Below are positions 1-11,691 of a stretch of DNA of 41,804 nucleotides, piece after piece (position 1 is the first letter of the stretch; every line of letters begins with the position of its first letter). The notes under the pieces were generated by a model that saw only the letters and a program-made list of their open reading frames with translations, had not been told where the DNA came from and did not search any database. The stretch lies in the NCBI GenBank assembly GCA_049999725.1, contig JBNGIS010034131.1:1-41804 (forward strand), written 5' to 3'. A program made the position numbers and the translations under genes. Source of the stretch: Haplomitrium mnioides (taxonomy: Eukaryota; Marchantiophyta; Haplomitriopsida; Calobryales).

Positions 1-560
1 TGCATATTTTAGAAGGCTTTAGCAATTAAAAATCTTTAATAATTCAGAGAATCATGTACACAAAAGGGTCATAAAGTAGAATTAAAGAGGGAGTGGCTTT
101 AGAGATTTACTTCAGAGTGCAAACAAGCAACATCTCCATGATTTTGACCAAAGTCTACCAAACAAAAGGTTTTGAGTTCTACAAGAGAGTCTTTGAGCGG
201 TGTAGAATCTTAGCTCTATATTGTAGTGATTGTATGTAGAAGGTTAAAGATTATATATTAAAGTTGGTACGTGTGGAAGGCTTGGACTTCCACACCAAAG
301 TATATGCGCGTATAGGAATCCAAGCTCAACATCTAAACACTCCACACCAAAGTCTATACGCGCATAAGAATCTGAGCTCAACATCCAAACACTTAGCAAA
401 AAAAACTATGTTGAACCTAGGTTTTAAGTTATGCACGCATAAGGTTTTGACTTCTATATCAAAGTCTATGCGCATATAGGGTTCCTAGTTCTAGATTAGA
501 GTCTATGTTCGCTTAAGGTTCAGTTCTCCAAGAAAGTCTAGACACACTTAGCATTACGAT
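1..560 (+). mobile_element. Element 8: truncated DUF7869-side end of the transposon family
   Basis: This stretch aligns by eye with 35283-35800 and, more distantly, with 4915-5560. All share the order: TTTAGAGATTTA block, ACATCT block, AACAAAAGGTTT block, then palindromic units such as TATGCGCGTATAG. It corresponds to the region downstream of the DUF7869 gene in the intact arrangement. No terminal repeat is seen, so it is a fragment. The short open frames here are translations of the palindromic repeats and are not genes. Confidence 0.7.
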
Positions 561-3500
561 TTCTAAATGACTATAGTAATGTTTTTTTTATGAACAATAT
601 AAATAGTGCTATGTTGAAACTACAACAATGTAGTGAATAGACCACACCCTAGCCCATTCTATTAGCAAAATAGTATTTGGTTCCAATACCTTCCATTGAG
701 ACTTGCTCTGAATCCACCAACTAAAGTCACATAAAAAAGATTGAGAGAATCATAGGTACAAAATGTAGAGAGGATTTATAAGAGATATGATTGGCAAGAC
801 TTGAAGTTGTTGAGATATTTCAAGAATATTTCAAATAGAAGAGAGATAGTTGCAAAGGTCCTTGAGAGTTTTTTGCCAAGAGAATGTAAGTTTTGCAAGC
901 AAAATTATGTCAAAAGAATCTTTGGAAAGGAAATGGCAGGTATCAGAACTGGCTTTGAACCACATCGCACAGAGTCTCTAAAGAGATCCAAGAGAAATTT
1001 TTCTAGACTTCATTGAAATAGTCTTCCCAATAAACTTGGCCATAGCATTTTAGAAAGATAAAATTTCATGACCAAAATCATTTCCCATCACATATTGTTG
1101 CAAATTTCCTAATTCAAAGATGGATTCAACCAAGGATAGAGCTTGTAGAGAAAACATTGTAAAGATTTCAAACCTTGAGCTAGCCTAAAGTGCCTTGAAT
1201 TCCTGGTAGAGATCTCAATAGATGCTTCTCAGAAATCAAAGTAATAGTCCATTGTAGCTTTTGAGAAATATCATTGAAGGCATACCACCATTTTTTTTTC
1301 ATTTCCTTACAAAATTTGTCATTGACAAGTCTAGTTTGTTGGAAAGGGCTCAATGGTGACATTGATTGCTTGTGCAAGTAATCAATCTATTTAAAGGTTC
1401 CATCTATTTAAAGGTTGCATCAAAGAACTATGAGGCATTTCACTCTCAAAAAGGTGTTGTAAAGATCATGCACCATCAAAAAGAACTCACTAGGGTCTAC
1501 AACAAATGCATAGTGGTTAGTCAATCATTGTCATTCAGTGTGTAATGAGAATCACTTCTTATCTACATCACCATTTACAAGGGTTGGTTTGGATAAAGAG
1601 TAAATGGATTATGTTTCATCTTCCTTTGTCAATGGGATGTTGGCATGTTTTGGCACACCATTACAATGGATGATGTTTCATGTTCCTTTGTCAATGGGTT
1701 GTGATAAAAAAGGTAGTAAATTCTAATGCATTGTGAACGTTGTATTTGAACTACCCCATATCCTCGCTCTTATACCAAATCCTTAAGCATGGTCATGATT
1801 GGAAATGTGTGGTTTGTCACTCTATAAGAACATAATGTCTCACTTGCACAACTTGTCCTACACTTGTTCTTATTCGAAATCCTCAATATTTCAGCTTCTT
1901 TTGTCATCCAATTTCATTTGCTAAGAATAATTTCTTGCAACGTTTAGAGATTTTTCAAGAGATTTGAATGACTGAAATCCAATCTTACTACCAACGGATC
2001 TCATCTCATCTTAATCTTCCATGAAGAGTCTCTCATATTCTTGTTTTTAAATGTAATAATCCAAGAATCCACTAGGCTCAACTAGAAGAGCAATACATTC
2101 TCAACCTTGTTCACGGCCTATCTTCAAAATATTGGTCAATTGGCTTTGTAGTCAAAGTCTTGGAGAAGAGTTGCATGCCTTTTTGTTATAAGTATTGTAC
2201 TTTATAACATGCGATGGTGCTTCTATGTAACCATAGCCAACCTCTTTCCCTCCATAGTCAGCCTATATCATTTTTAGTCCCTCAAAATTTGTTTCTTTTA
2301 AGATATATTGACCGGTTTATCATGACTACCGGTAGTCTAGTTGAGCTGATGTGTCTTAATAGACATTCATACAAGAATGCACGTCCCAGATTTGGATTGG
2401 TCACTTTTAACTTGCTTTTGATTCACCAACATGGAAGAAAACACTAACAAAGTCCAGTGAAGTCATGTCAGTGACAGTTCTTAACAAGACTTATGATCCT
2501 ACAAGCCATTAGCTTTGATGCTTGAATATCTCCATCTAGGAATGACTAGCATCACAAAATAGATCTTTAAAATTTATTGAGGCAGGAGACGCACTAAAAA
2601 TTGGGAGCATAATTGCATGCGCAATCTTCCATGGAAGAGGTCTTCTATGGAGATACTCTCTCAAAGAATTTCCCACCAAAAAGTCAGTACAAGAAACTAA
2701 AAAAATTGATGCTCACGTATATGCATCGTGAACAAAGAATCACTCCAAATTTCTTGCAAACTTTTTATGCATAAGGCTTCACAAAGCTTGAGACCTAGGT
2801 TCAAACCCCATGCATAAAGTCTTCTACTCTCTTTGTGGAATTTTCTTGTCAAAAACTCCAAAGAACAAACCAAAAAAACAATTTTTTGACATCGTAACTA
2901 TAAAAAAAAAACAATTGTGATCAAAGTTGATGCTTCCTTCATCAACCTCCAATTTTTGTTCAAGCTAGCATCAACAGCTGTGTCTCTTCAACGGTTTGTT
3001 TTCAAACAAAGTCAAACTTTCTTCTTTCTAGTTATTTCTCATCATTAGAAGCACTAGTTCATCTTTTGAATGGTTCCAAGATTAAAAAATTAGAAGGCAG
3101 TTGGAGAGTTGTTTGATTAGCCTTATATCATGCTTTTCTAATGGTGACTTGGCAAAATTTTTGAAGTCCATATCTTGGTTTTGACATGCTTGTGTGAAGA
3201 AACCTACTACAGAATTTTGTGATGTCAAGGAGTTGTAAAATCCTGCTGTGATTACCAAGGGCATGGTCAAATCATTACAATCAGCAAAAAATGACATATA
3301 GGCTCCCCTTGATTGTTTTGTGGTGTTCTTGTTTCCTTTTTGCTTGCTTTGATAACATTCTTTTAGCTTGAAACTAGCGTTTGTTTTTCTTAGCGTCCGT
3401 ATTCTTGAGGTGTTCTATGTTGTGTAAATTGCTTGTTCAGGCATGTAGCAACACATGAGTTGTAAGGCACTGTGACTAAAAAGGCTTTTGATTGAAGATT

Positions 3501-4282
3501 TGCTATGAAGTATGTTGCAGCCGAAAAGGTAAACAAAGGTGACTTAGATTTTCTCGTAGTTGAAGCAAATTCAGGATTCATGAGGCAAGATCAAATTGAG
3601 ATGAAGCAAGTGGCATCCATGAATCATTGCTGAAACCTTAGAGTTCCTATCACTACTATAGTATTAGTGGTATTGGCTTTTGGAGTCAATGCGAAAGAAA
3701 GAAAGATTGAGATCAAAGAAACACTTTCTAGAAAGACAATGTTAGTAGTGTGTTTTATGTAAAGGTAAGACTATTTCAGTGTGTGTATGTGCGTTGTTTT
3801 GGACACTAAACATTTGTCACGTCTAATCAAAAGAAATGTCTCCAATCAAAAGAAACTCATTTTACATCTGATGTAGTATCAAATTATTACAGCTACAAGA
3901 ATTATATCACACTACATCTAATGTGCCTACTATTGTGTGGCCACTTTGTTTGGCTCTAGTTTTGGGTAGCAGTGTATTTGTGGTTGATGATATATGTTGT
4001 CGCCATGGTTGATGATTTCCGTTGTCTCTCTTTCAACACAACAACTCTCAGTCAGCGGAATAAGAATATAGTGCACAATTTTTATATATTGCCGAGACTG
4101 TCCATGCATAACTTTGAGATACGTTCATTTAGCACTGAACAAAAAATTAGTCACAAAGGAGAGAAGATTCCCATACAAGCACATTTTGTTTCAATCATAC
4201 CTTTCTATTTTGTAATTGTCTACAATCTATCTTCAATTTAACTAGAAGATGCATGGGAGAAAACAACTAGCAAACAAGAAAA
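561..4282. other. About 3.7 kb with no recognisable gene
   Basis: No frame longer than about 90 codons occurs, and nothing read on either strand matched a family I know. The text is AT-rich with scattered short open frames. It does not resemble the repeated element family that fills the rest of the window. A degenerate old transposon around 780-1400 is possible, but no motif supports a call. Confidence 0.5.
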
Positions 4283-4614
4283 ATAGCCACTACTTTGAAC
4301 TTAAAATAGGCTACTCAAAACTGGAACCTTTGTTTTTTCTTGGAAACATTGTGGTTTTTGAGTTCAAAAAACAGAAAAAAACTGAGGTTAATTTGGAAAA
4401 ACAAAAAGTACATGAGTTTTTGAGGTTCATTTTTGGCTGTTTCAACAAGCATAATAGAGCAAGAGTCAATTTCATCATGAAAAATCAAACAATATTATTA
4501 TTTCTTATGAAAATATTAGAAAACTTGAAATTTGATGAAAAGTATAAAATTATGGTAAGTTGTCACAAAAAAGTTGCATTTATCATTGATTACAATTTGA
4601 AGCCCAAAAATTGA
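4249..4614 (+). CDS. Subterminal open frame, 121 codons, coding status doubtful
   Basis: The frame overlaps the left terminal repeat and points inward, opposite to the DUF7869 gene. A 91-codon frame in the corresponding place of the duplicated end (22196-21921, minus) keeps the core FLRFxFGCFNKHxRxRVNF and IAFIIDY. Over about 120 bases the two copies differ by substitutions only, both silent and amino-acid-changing. The third copy (about 20160-19900, minus) keeps the first part and then loses frame. The product would be small, basic and Phe/Lys-rich, with no domain I recognise. High nucleotide identity alone could explain the shared frame. Confidence 0.2.
   Translation: MHGRKQLANKKNSHYFELKIGYSKLEPLFFLGNIVVFEFKKQKKTEVNLEKQKVHEFLRFIFGCFNKHNRARVNFIMKNQTILLFLMKILENLKFDEKYKIMVSCHKKVAFIIDYNLKPKN
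4283..4335 (+). repeat. Left terminal inverted repeat of element 1 (DUF7869 side)
   Basis: It begins ATAGCCACTACTTTGAAC and continues to a second CTACT motif (GGCTACTCAAAAC). The reverse complement of the ends at 20233 and 22242 has the same order: CTACTTTGAACC, about 12 bases, then CTACTCAAAAC. Confidence 0.7.
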
Positions 4615-5189
4615 AATACACGTCACAAGAAACTATTTTGAAATATGTTTGATTGCACAAACTTTATACGTGCATAAACATACATGGTGTTTTTTGAAAT
4701 GATTTTTTTGGAAACAAATTACAAAACATAAAGAAAAAGCCCAAGCGGACTAGAAGTCAAGGGAATGAGTTTGCAATCATAGACACTAAAACCAACAAAA
4801 AAAAAAACATTGCATGGATTTGGGAGCTCTGTTTTAAAGTTCAAGCAAGAAAGAAGCTTTCACTTGTAGTTGAAAATCCATGCACGCAAAAGTTAAAGTG
4901 GGCTTAAGAAAAAGGTTTGAGCATTTAAAAAAATTTCATAGTTAATCAAAGCATATACACAAACAAATCATAGTTCAAAATCAAAAATAAAGTGGCTAAA
5001 GAGATTGAATTAAGAGCGTAAACAAGAAACATCTCCAAGTTTTAGACTTGATTCAACCAAACAAAGGTTTCAATTTTTACAAAAGAGTCTATGACTTGTG
5101 TACAAACTAACTTGTAACCGGTAGTCTTTGTATGTAGGAGTTTGAGGGTTGTATATGAGAAGTAGAACTTGTGAAAGGCTTGGACTTGC

Positions 5190-5560
5190 ACCCCAAAGTC
5201 TATACATACATAGGAATCCAAGCTCAAGATTTGAACACTCTACCCCAAACTCTATGTGCTCAAAGGAATCCAAACTCACCATCTGAACACTCCACAACAA
5301 AGACTAACATCTTACCTAGGTTTTAGATTCCGCAGAAGATTTTTTATACGCACAACGTTTAGACTTGTGAATCAAAGTCTTTGCGTGCATAGGGTTGAGA
5401 CTTCTACAACTGAGGATACAAACGGTAAACATTCTATTTTTTGCAACAAACTCTATGCATGCAAAGGATTTTATTTTTTTAAAATCGGAATCTAAAAATA
5501 AAATGGGTGCAAAGCTCTATATCTGAGTCAAAGCGCGCCAAAGGTTTTAAGTTATACATC
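5190..5560 (+). repeat. Palindromic repeat array downstream of the DUF7869 gene (element 1)
   Basis: Units spaced roughly 30-45 bases apart carry decayed versions of CTATGCGCGCATAG, for example CTATACATACATAG and TTGCGTGCATAG. Equivalent arrays lie at 264-530, 19060-19340, 21140-21340 and 35575-35800. Confidence 0.65.
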
Positions 5561-5927
5561 AAAGTCCTTACAAGCAAAAAATAAGTAGTCAATTTGGGCA
5601 AATACTTTAGCAATACAATAACGTTAAACTCTTTTAGCAAACACTAAAATTGGAAACAACATACTTCTATTTTGGAGAAGAAAACATTTTACAAAGAAAA
5701 TAGAAATATTATTTAAAGATTCAAGTTTCACTCACACATAATAACATTCAACTTTGAATGATTTACAGTAAAAAGTTCAAGGTGGTAGATAAATTCAACA
5801 AATTGCTTCATAATATTCTCACATACTTTATAAAATAATAATCTTGAATTACAATACACTTGAAAATACACAATATATAATAAAATTCTTAAACTACTTT
5901 AGTTACTTTAGAATCACTACAAGTATT

Positions 5928-8900
5928 TCACGATTGTGAAGGTGGACATGTAAATTTTGCTTGGAGTCCTCGTCTGTTTTTTTCAAAGATGTAGGCCACA
6001 ATCTCTTGTTGAGCAAAACAAAAGTCATTCCACCATTGAATACCAGAATCTGTAAGGACCTTGTAGAAGTTCTCATTTATATTGTCTTTTGTTGCAAAGA
6101 CAACTTTCTTGGCATCAACTTCTCTTTCTTCCTTTTGAGATCTTTTGATTTCAGAACATGCCTTGAGAAGAATCAACATTGAACTCAAAATTTCTTTTTC
6201 CACTTTAGGTAGGCACTTGAGTTGACAAATACCATCCGGAGATAACCAAAATTCATCTATTGAAAACTATTTGCTCTAATTCTTTGCTATGGAATCATTT
6301 AACTAGAACTTGAATTGTTGATTAAAGGTAATGTCATGTATCCTTTGAACCAGAGAGGATGTTGTTGTAGAAACATTTTTAAGTCTCATGTTTCTAACGA
6401 AAGAGCTACATGAGGTTTAGGATTATAGAATAATTTAAGCGCCTCGCTGAGACTCGTAATCGTGAAAGCTTTGACATGTTTCAAACAATTCGAGAATCAA
6501 TTGAATATTTGTTTGATTTGATCATGAGTATAGCCAACCATGAGAAATCCCACCTTGATTTTTCGAAAAACATTCTTGGCAATAAGAAGACTAAGATATC
6601 CAAAAAAGATAGAATTCTTATTCTCTCGTGTCGTGTTGTCCAATTGCAGATACAAAGTTGGAGGCATTGGCCCTTCTTCAAAGTCACGTAATATTTTGTT
6701 GAGTACAGTAACTGTCAAATTAGAATCGCTTCTCAAGTTTTTGTACGTTAAAAAGACCCTCGAAGAAAGAACATGATTGAATATTAAGGCACCAACAACA
6801 TGCACACCCACCAAACAATCTTTATCAATGTTTTTTGGTGGTGAAGGCTAGTGTGGAATAGCAGTTTTCTTCTCATCCATTCCATCAATGACAATTCCTA
6901 AGTACTTTTGACCATTGGCATAACATTTTCTTCAATGTTTTGCAAACTTTGTTCTTTCTTTCATTTGTTGGTCACAATGAAGAAAAAAATGGCAATTTTA
7001 TTTGATTGCATCATCACAAAGCACGAAAGACATAAAAATAGTTTAGTGCAACAAATGTAGATGTTTGGAACTCCAAAATGAAACCTAATCTGCTAAAAAT
7101 ATTCAAATTATCTTTAGCAAATGTTTGGATTGGTAGAAGTGAAGGTTTTTTAAGAGCTTAAAAATAAACTTTATGTAATTTAAATAAAGAAAAATCTGTT
7201 TGACTTAAAGTAAACAAAAGTTTTTAAAGGAGAAAAACAAGATTTGCTAACAAATAATCACAAACTCGAACTAGAGTTTCAAAGGTAGCTTGGACTCTTT
7301 GTTTGTCAAAGATTAAAAAAAACCAAAACACATCCTATGCGTCCATAAGATGAGTGGAGACAACAGTTGATCATATGTGCGCATAGGACCAAAGCAACAA
7401 CACCAATATTATGACTTGCTTTGACTGTTGTCGCGATTAGTTTTAAGAGAAACAAGAAAAAATCCTATATGCGCGTCGGACTTATAAACAACAAAAACAG
7501 TTCTTGCTATTGTTTTTCTTGCAAAAGACTCTTGATTCAAAGCAAAAAAAGCAAAACTTGTTGCAAAGCTAAGGTCACCACCAAGAATCAGATTCATTTT
7601 CTTGTTTTATTTGACTGTACACAAGGTTTGGATTCAAAATAAAAACAATAAACCCTATGCAAGCATAGACTCTCTTCTTACAACTTGAGTTGATAAGAGT
7701 CATTTGACTCAAATCTTCTTTCCTGAACAACTGAACAAAACAAATGTATTTAGCACTAAGTTGAGAAAACACAACATATCTAGAACTAAGCTTTGAGTAT
7801 AGAAAAAAGAGCATAGATTAACCAAAGGTTTCAAAAGAGAAGAAATTTGTTACTTTTGTCAGACTCTAAGACGGATTTTTCTCGCAATGATTTTATTTTC
7901 TTGCATGTTTCACAAGTAGAAAATCTATTGTGTTTTGGAATTTTTACATTTGGGAAATGAGTTCTCCAATATTTTGTGAAAATCGAGAAACTGCAAATAC
8001 AATGGGGATCTTTCTCTTTCAAATAAGTTGTGCAATAGTTATAAACTTCCCATTTTGTAAAATTATCAAGCAAGTTATAAGCTTTGTAAGTGGGCATTTT
8101 CTCGCAGTATTTCTAAAAAAACTCTCCATCCACTCACGCACATATACTCCTTTAGAGGATAATTCTCTTTTTTCAAAAATGCCTTTAGGATCTGTGTTTT
8201 TGAGATTTTGAATCCTTTGGATTCTATTATTCCCTACTGATCATATTGATTTGAAGGTTCTTCTATAGACATCATTACCGATAGGTAGAGTCAACTGATT
8301 TTCAACATCAGAGTCTTTTCTTGGTATTCTCTACTATAGTATGATATCTCGATTCTTCATGCTTTGTCGAAAATACGTTTCTCTTATAGTTTTCAAAAAA
8401 TGTGTCTTGCACAACGATAAGCAATTATTCCAACAACATGAAATTATCTTCAATTTAGAAATTGAAATTGGATCGAGCTTTTTCTTCACAAAGTTCTTGT
8501 CAGGATGGACTTTCCGCAAAGAATTTTCATATAAGGTGTTTACCCGTTTGGGTTTTGGCCCACACAAAAAATTCTTAAGTTGTAATGGTCGATTTGATTT
8601 ATAGGAAAATCCTGCAATCAAAGACAATTCATCATCCTGAAGATCTTTATCATCATCATAAACATTGTTTGTTTCTTCACAAAACATTTTCAAATGATTA
8701 CGTACTCATTGAGGATTGGAAGAGCTGCACCATTCTGAAACTGAATCTTGATCAATATCTCAATTATTAGGAAATATTTTTTGTAACATGATGGGTGCCA
8801 TTGGTAATAACTCCAATGAAATATTGATTGATTGAGACTCTTTACTAGAGTCATTTACCAAACTATCGTCTAAAGACTCCTAAAAAAATCGGTTTGTTTG

Positions 8901-9425
8901 AGATTTTCCAATCTCATTACAAGGTCCAACTTGAATTGAAATCACTCGTTGTTTGAGTAGTGCTATCAAGGACAGTGATTCATCTCCAAAATTGAAACCA
9001 TCTATAGATTGTATGCTTTTTGTGTTTTGAACAAATACACTTTGATCATCGAGGTCTCCTTCAGATGAGGACAAAGAGAGGTCCAAAACTGTCTAGAAAT
9101 TTTGAGTTGATTGTCTTTTTGCTGATTTGTTGGAGTAGTCTAAAGAAAGATTCAACTTTGACCGCCTCATCGGCAACAAAGATCTTGTGCTTGCAAAAGT
9201 TTGTTTCTTCAATTCTCTACGAGCATTGGGTTCCTTATTTGATCGTTTGTACGCAAGTTGTTCACTCCTTAATCCTATGTTCCCATTGGGTTCAATTCTT
9301 AACCCTATGCGCGCATAGGGTTCAGTCCCTGATCCTATGTATGCATAGGGTTCACCTTCTCGATCTTCTCGAGTGGAGCTATATGATTCAACAGAAGCCA
9401 TCTTTTTTCCCAATATACTCGCCAT
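5928..9425 (-). pseudogene. DUF7869-type probable transposase, element 1 copy, degenerate
   Basis: Probable transposase of the element. ATG at 9425 (MASILGKK) gives a Ser/Arg-rich N-terminal region that includes translated palindromic repeats (PYAYIG, PYARIG). Next come ISCCWNNCLSLC near 8440 and, in exon 7831-8097, IPKHNRFSTCETCKKIK, both likely zinc-binding. After an intron with repeats (about 7830-7010) the core follows: GIVIDGMDEKKTAIPH (about 6900-6850), LYLQLDNTTRENKN (about 6650-6610) and GYTHDQIKQIF (about 6530-6497), with IDGMD and LDN as likely catalytic aspartates. The C-terminal block contains DSGIQWWNDFCFAQQEI. These blocks are what I know from DUF7869 proteins; a DDE-type nuclease role is inference. 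The copy has several stops and frameshifts and lacks about 600 bases at the C terminus relative to the copy at 36284-37428. Even so, it is the only copy here keeping both aspartate blocks. Confidence 0.72.
7010..7830 (-). other. Probable intron of the DUF7869 gene with palindromic repeats
   Basis: Between the CETCKKIK block and the block before IDGMD there is about 0.8 kb of stop-rich sequence carrying scattered CTATGCGTCCATAAG, ATGTGCGCATAGG and CTATGCAAGCATAG units. Exact splice sites were not fixed. The second copy (element 2) lacks this intron together with the following exon. Confidence 0.5.
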
Positions 9426-10117
9426 CACACTTGACGCTTTTGGTAGTCCATCACTTACCTCCAAAGAATAGCAGTTTGAACAAATCTCAACCTATCTATC
9501 AAAAGTAACACTTTTTTGTGAAGATGAATCTTGGAATTCCAACCTCTGCTTACCTTAAAAAACTCCAACCATTGATAAAGCTCACTAAAAATGAACTATT
9601 TTAAGAAAAAAATTTAACAAATATTGTCAACCTCTAACCGCCTACTTAAAATATGTGTTTTTAAGGAAATTTCCACCAAATGACAAAATTGGGAACTTTT
9701 TGTGAAGAAAGTGAAAAAAAGAAATTGGAAAGATGAAAATGAGCAATGCTTTATATACAAACTTTTTTTGCACTACGCAAACCTACATGTCAAAAGCTCT
9801 ACGAATCATTTTTTATGGGAAAAGGCATTTTTTGAAATCTAGGTATAAAATGAGCGTGAGTGGAANNNNNNNNNNNNNNNNNNNNNNNNNNNNNNNNNNN
9901 NNNNNNNNNNNNNNNNNNNNNNNNNNNNNNNNNNNNNNNNNNNNNNNNNNNNNNNNNNNNNNNNNATTGTCGCGAGTTCACTTTCTAGTTTTTGTTTTCT
10001 TGTTATCTTGTTTTTATATTTCCTTGGTATTTTGCCATTTTTAGCCTTCTGATTTTTTTGAACTTTTGTTCCTATGATTTTTTGCTTCAAATTCTACTTG
10101 TTTTCAATTTCAAGAAA
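9426..10117. promoter_or_regulatory. Shared divergent promoter region, element 1
   Basis: It separates the DUF7869 gene (minus) from the methyltransferase gene (plus). A TATATAAA box reads on minus at 9757-9750. Upstream of it is a block conserved with element 2: GACATGTAGGTTTGC here, GACACGTAGGTTTGC there. A 100-N assembly gap (9866-9965) sits in the middle. No TATA box is obvious on the methyltransferase side. A possible donor (GGAGGTAAGT) lies just upstream of the DUF7869 ATG, which may mean a 5' leader intron. Confidence 0.55.
9866..9965. other. Assembly gap of 100 N in the divergent promoter
   Basis: Run of N. The equivalent place in element 2 also has a 100-N gap (15967-16066). Open frames crossing it are not meaningful. 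Confidence 0.95.
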
Positions 10118-10477
10118 ATGGTATCACAAGTCAATGTTTCTAGACCTCCTCAACCAAAGCCTTATAGGTATTCTGACATTATCAAGGCCCTTGAGCCCAA
10201 AAGAATAGATTGAGATTGGCTTGTAAATTGTGGATCTTTGAAAGATCATGATCAACACCTTTACTTGTTTGTTGAGGAAGGTGAGAAATTCAACCTGGGC
10301 GTTGTTGTCCAAATCACAATGATAGGAGACGGGCAACGAGCCCACATCGGGCTGCTTGTGCAATCCCAAGATGTCATTACCTTGTACAAGGTACCTTGCA
10401 AACGATTTGCATTTTCCGAGACAAAGAAGAGGGGCATTTTCTCCAAGCATCTTCAGACGGCAAAGGAAGATGGCAAG
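10118..10477 (+). pseudogene. ParB-methyltransferase exon 1, element 1 copy
   Basis: First exon of the methyltransferase gene. A true ATG at 10118 opens MVSQVNVSRPPQPKPYRY; the exon ends at AAG/GTAAGA (donor at 10478). One in-frame TGA at 10211 stands where element 2 has a Trp codon. Downstream the frame continues with HDQHLYLFVEEGEKFNLG, VQITMIGDGQRAHIGLLVQS and KHLQTAKEDGK. The same protein segment is seen at 15866-15503 and 30103-30407. I do not recognise this N-terminal domain (about 120 residues, beta-rich pattern). The rest of this gene is displaced to 22274-25361 by the nested element. Confidence 0.65.
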
Positions 10478-10539
10478 GTAAGATCTTAAACCCTTTCTCT
10501 TTGGTTTTCCTTCTTGACTTACTTGGAATCGTACATGCG

Positions 10540-10830
10540 CATGAACTTGAGGATTCCGTGCGTGGATGGACCTTGGAGTCAAAGCGCGCATTGACCTTGG
10601 AGTCTAGCTCGCTTGAACCTCTGAGTTCATACGCGTTTGGACTTATAAGTCCATGTGTGCATAAACTTGTGATTCTTTGCGCGTCTTGACTCACATTGTC
10701 AAGTACCTACGCATCTAGAATCCATGGTACATGCACACATAGACTCCTAGGTCCAAGCACGCTTAGACTCTCAGGTCCATGCACGCATGGACTCTAAAGT
10801 CCATGCACGCATAAAGTTCCGAGTAAGTTT
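10540..10830 (+). repeat. Palindromic repeat array in methyltransferase intron 1
   Basis: Ten or so units of the type GTCCATGCACGCATGGAC, roughly 24-30 bases apart, follow the exon 1 donor. Examples are CATGCACACATAGACTC and CATGCACGCATGGACTC. Confidence 0.7.
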
Positions 10831-10900
10831 TTCTTACACTGAACGTAAAATGCAATTCTACTCTTTGTAAACATGTGAAGACTTTTTTTTAACATGTTTA

Positions 10901-10950
10901 AGAGCCGTTTCTTTGAAGTAGGAACCACTACATGGTTTGTGTTTCAATTT
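10901..10950 (+). repeat. Left terminal inverted repeat of element 2 (methyltransferase side)
   Basis: AGAGCCGTTTCTTTGAAG, then GGAACCACTACATGG and GTGTTTCA. It aligns with the better-preserved end at 40500 (ACAACCGCTACTTTGAACC, then GAACCGCTACTGAG and CTGTTTCA). The reverse complement of 11280-10910 also matches the sequence just inside 26166, which confirms that this is the methyltransferase 3' end of the element. Confidence 0.65.
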
Positions 10951-11283
10951 TCGCTCTCAAAAATCAATTTTGCAATTTAGGCATCAAAAACCATGATTTT
11001 CATGCTAGTAATATTTGTTTGTAAATAAAATGTAATTATACATATTAAAAAAACTCACTTTGAGTGCAAAATATATTCAAAACAATTTTTCTTATGAGTA
11101 TTTGAACAATATTACATCTATAAATTCATCTTTCAAAAGTATCAGCATCAACAAACAAATGATATTGAAACATTTATATGACATTTGTTGTTAAATATTT
11201 TCAAAACAAACCATGACATCTATAATTTGAAATTTTGATTAAAACACTCAAAATTTATACACAACTTTTTTGAAAAAAAACCC

Positions 11284-11691
11284 CTAAAGTGTTGGCGTAA
11301 GGGATTGTTGAAGCCTATTTGCGCATGGAAAACTGAGACCCAAGTGTAGACACGCTTTGTTGGAAAGATACTTGCGCGCAGAGATAACTACAGCTAACTC
11401 AAGCTTGAATAACTGAAGCCCATGCCAACATAGACAACTGAAGCAATCTAGGACTGCTGAGTAATGGGAAACAAGGAATGTAGAAGGTTGTCTAAGAAGA
11501 AACAGAAAATGAAAGTGAACTTCGATGCCAACATAGACTTCTTCGCTAATTTTCAAAAAAACCAAATTGTTTTGCTCAAAAATCATTTTGCGCACTAAAT
11601 AGAATCGTGATGAAAAGATTTAAAATGGATTGGGAGTGCAACAATATTGAAACTCTAGCAAATAAAACTTTGTTAAGAAAATTACTTTATT
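11284..11691 (-). other. 3' flank of the element 2 methyltransferase: polyA signal and sparse repeats
   Basis: A minus-strand AATAAA lies at 11691-11686, at the same place as in the other three copies. Further out are decayed palindromic units such as TTTGCGCATGG and CTTGCGCGCAGAG. The 103-codon open frame here is not conserved and is not called. Confidence 0.5.

Noticed and set aside
780-1400. Possible degenerate transposase on minus (WWYAFNDISQKLQW segment)
   Set aside because: No catalytic or zinc-finger motif of hAT, Mutator or CACTA families could be identified.
2770-2830. GGTTCAAACCCC resembling a polymerase III B box (SINE or tRNA)
   Set aside because: No A box at the right distance and no cloverleaf could be drawn.
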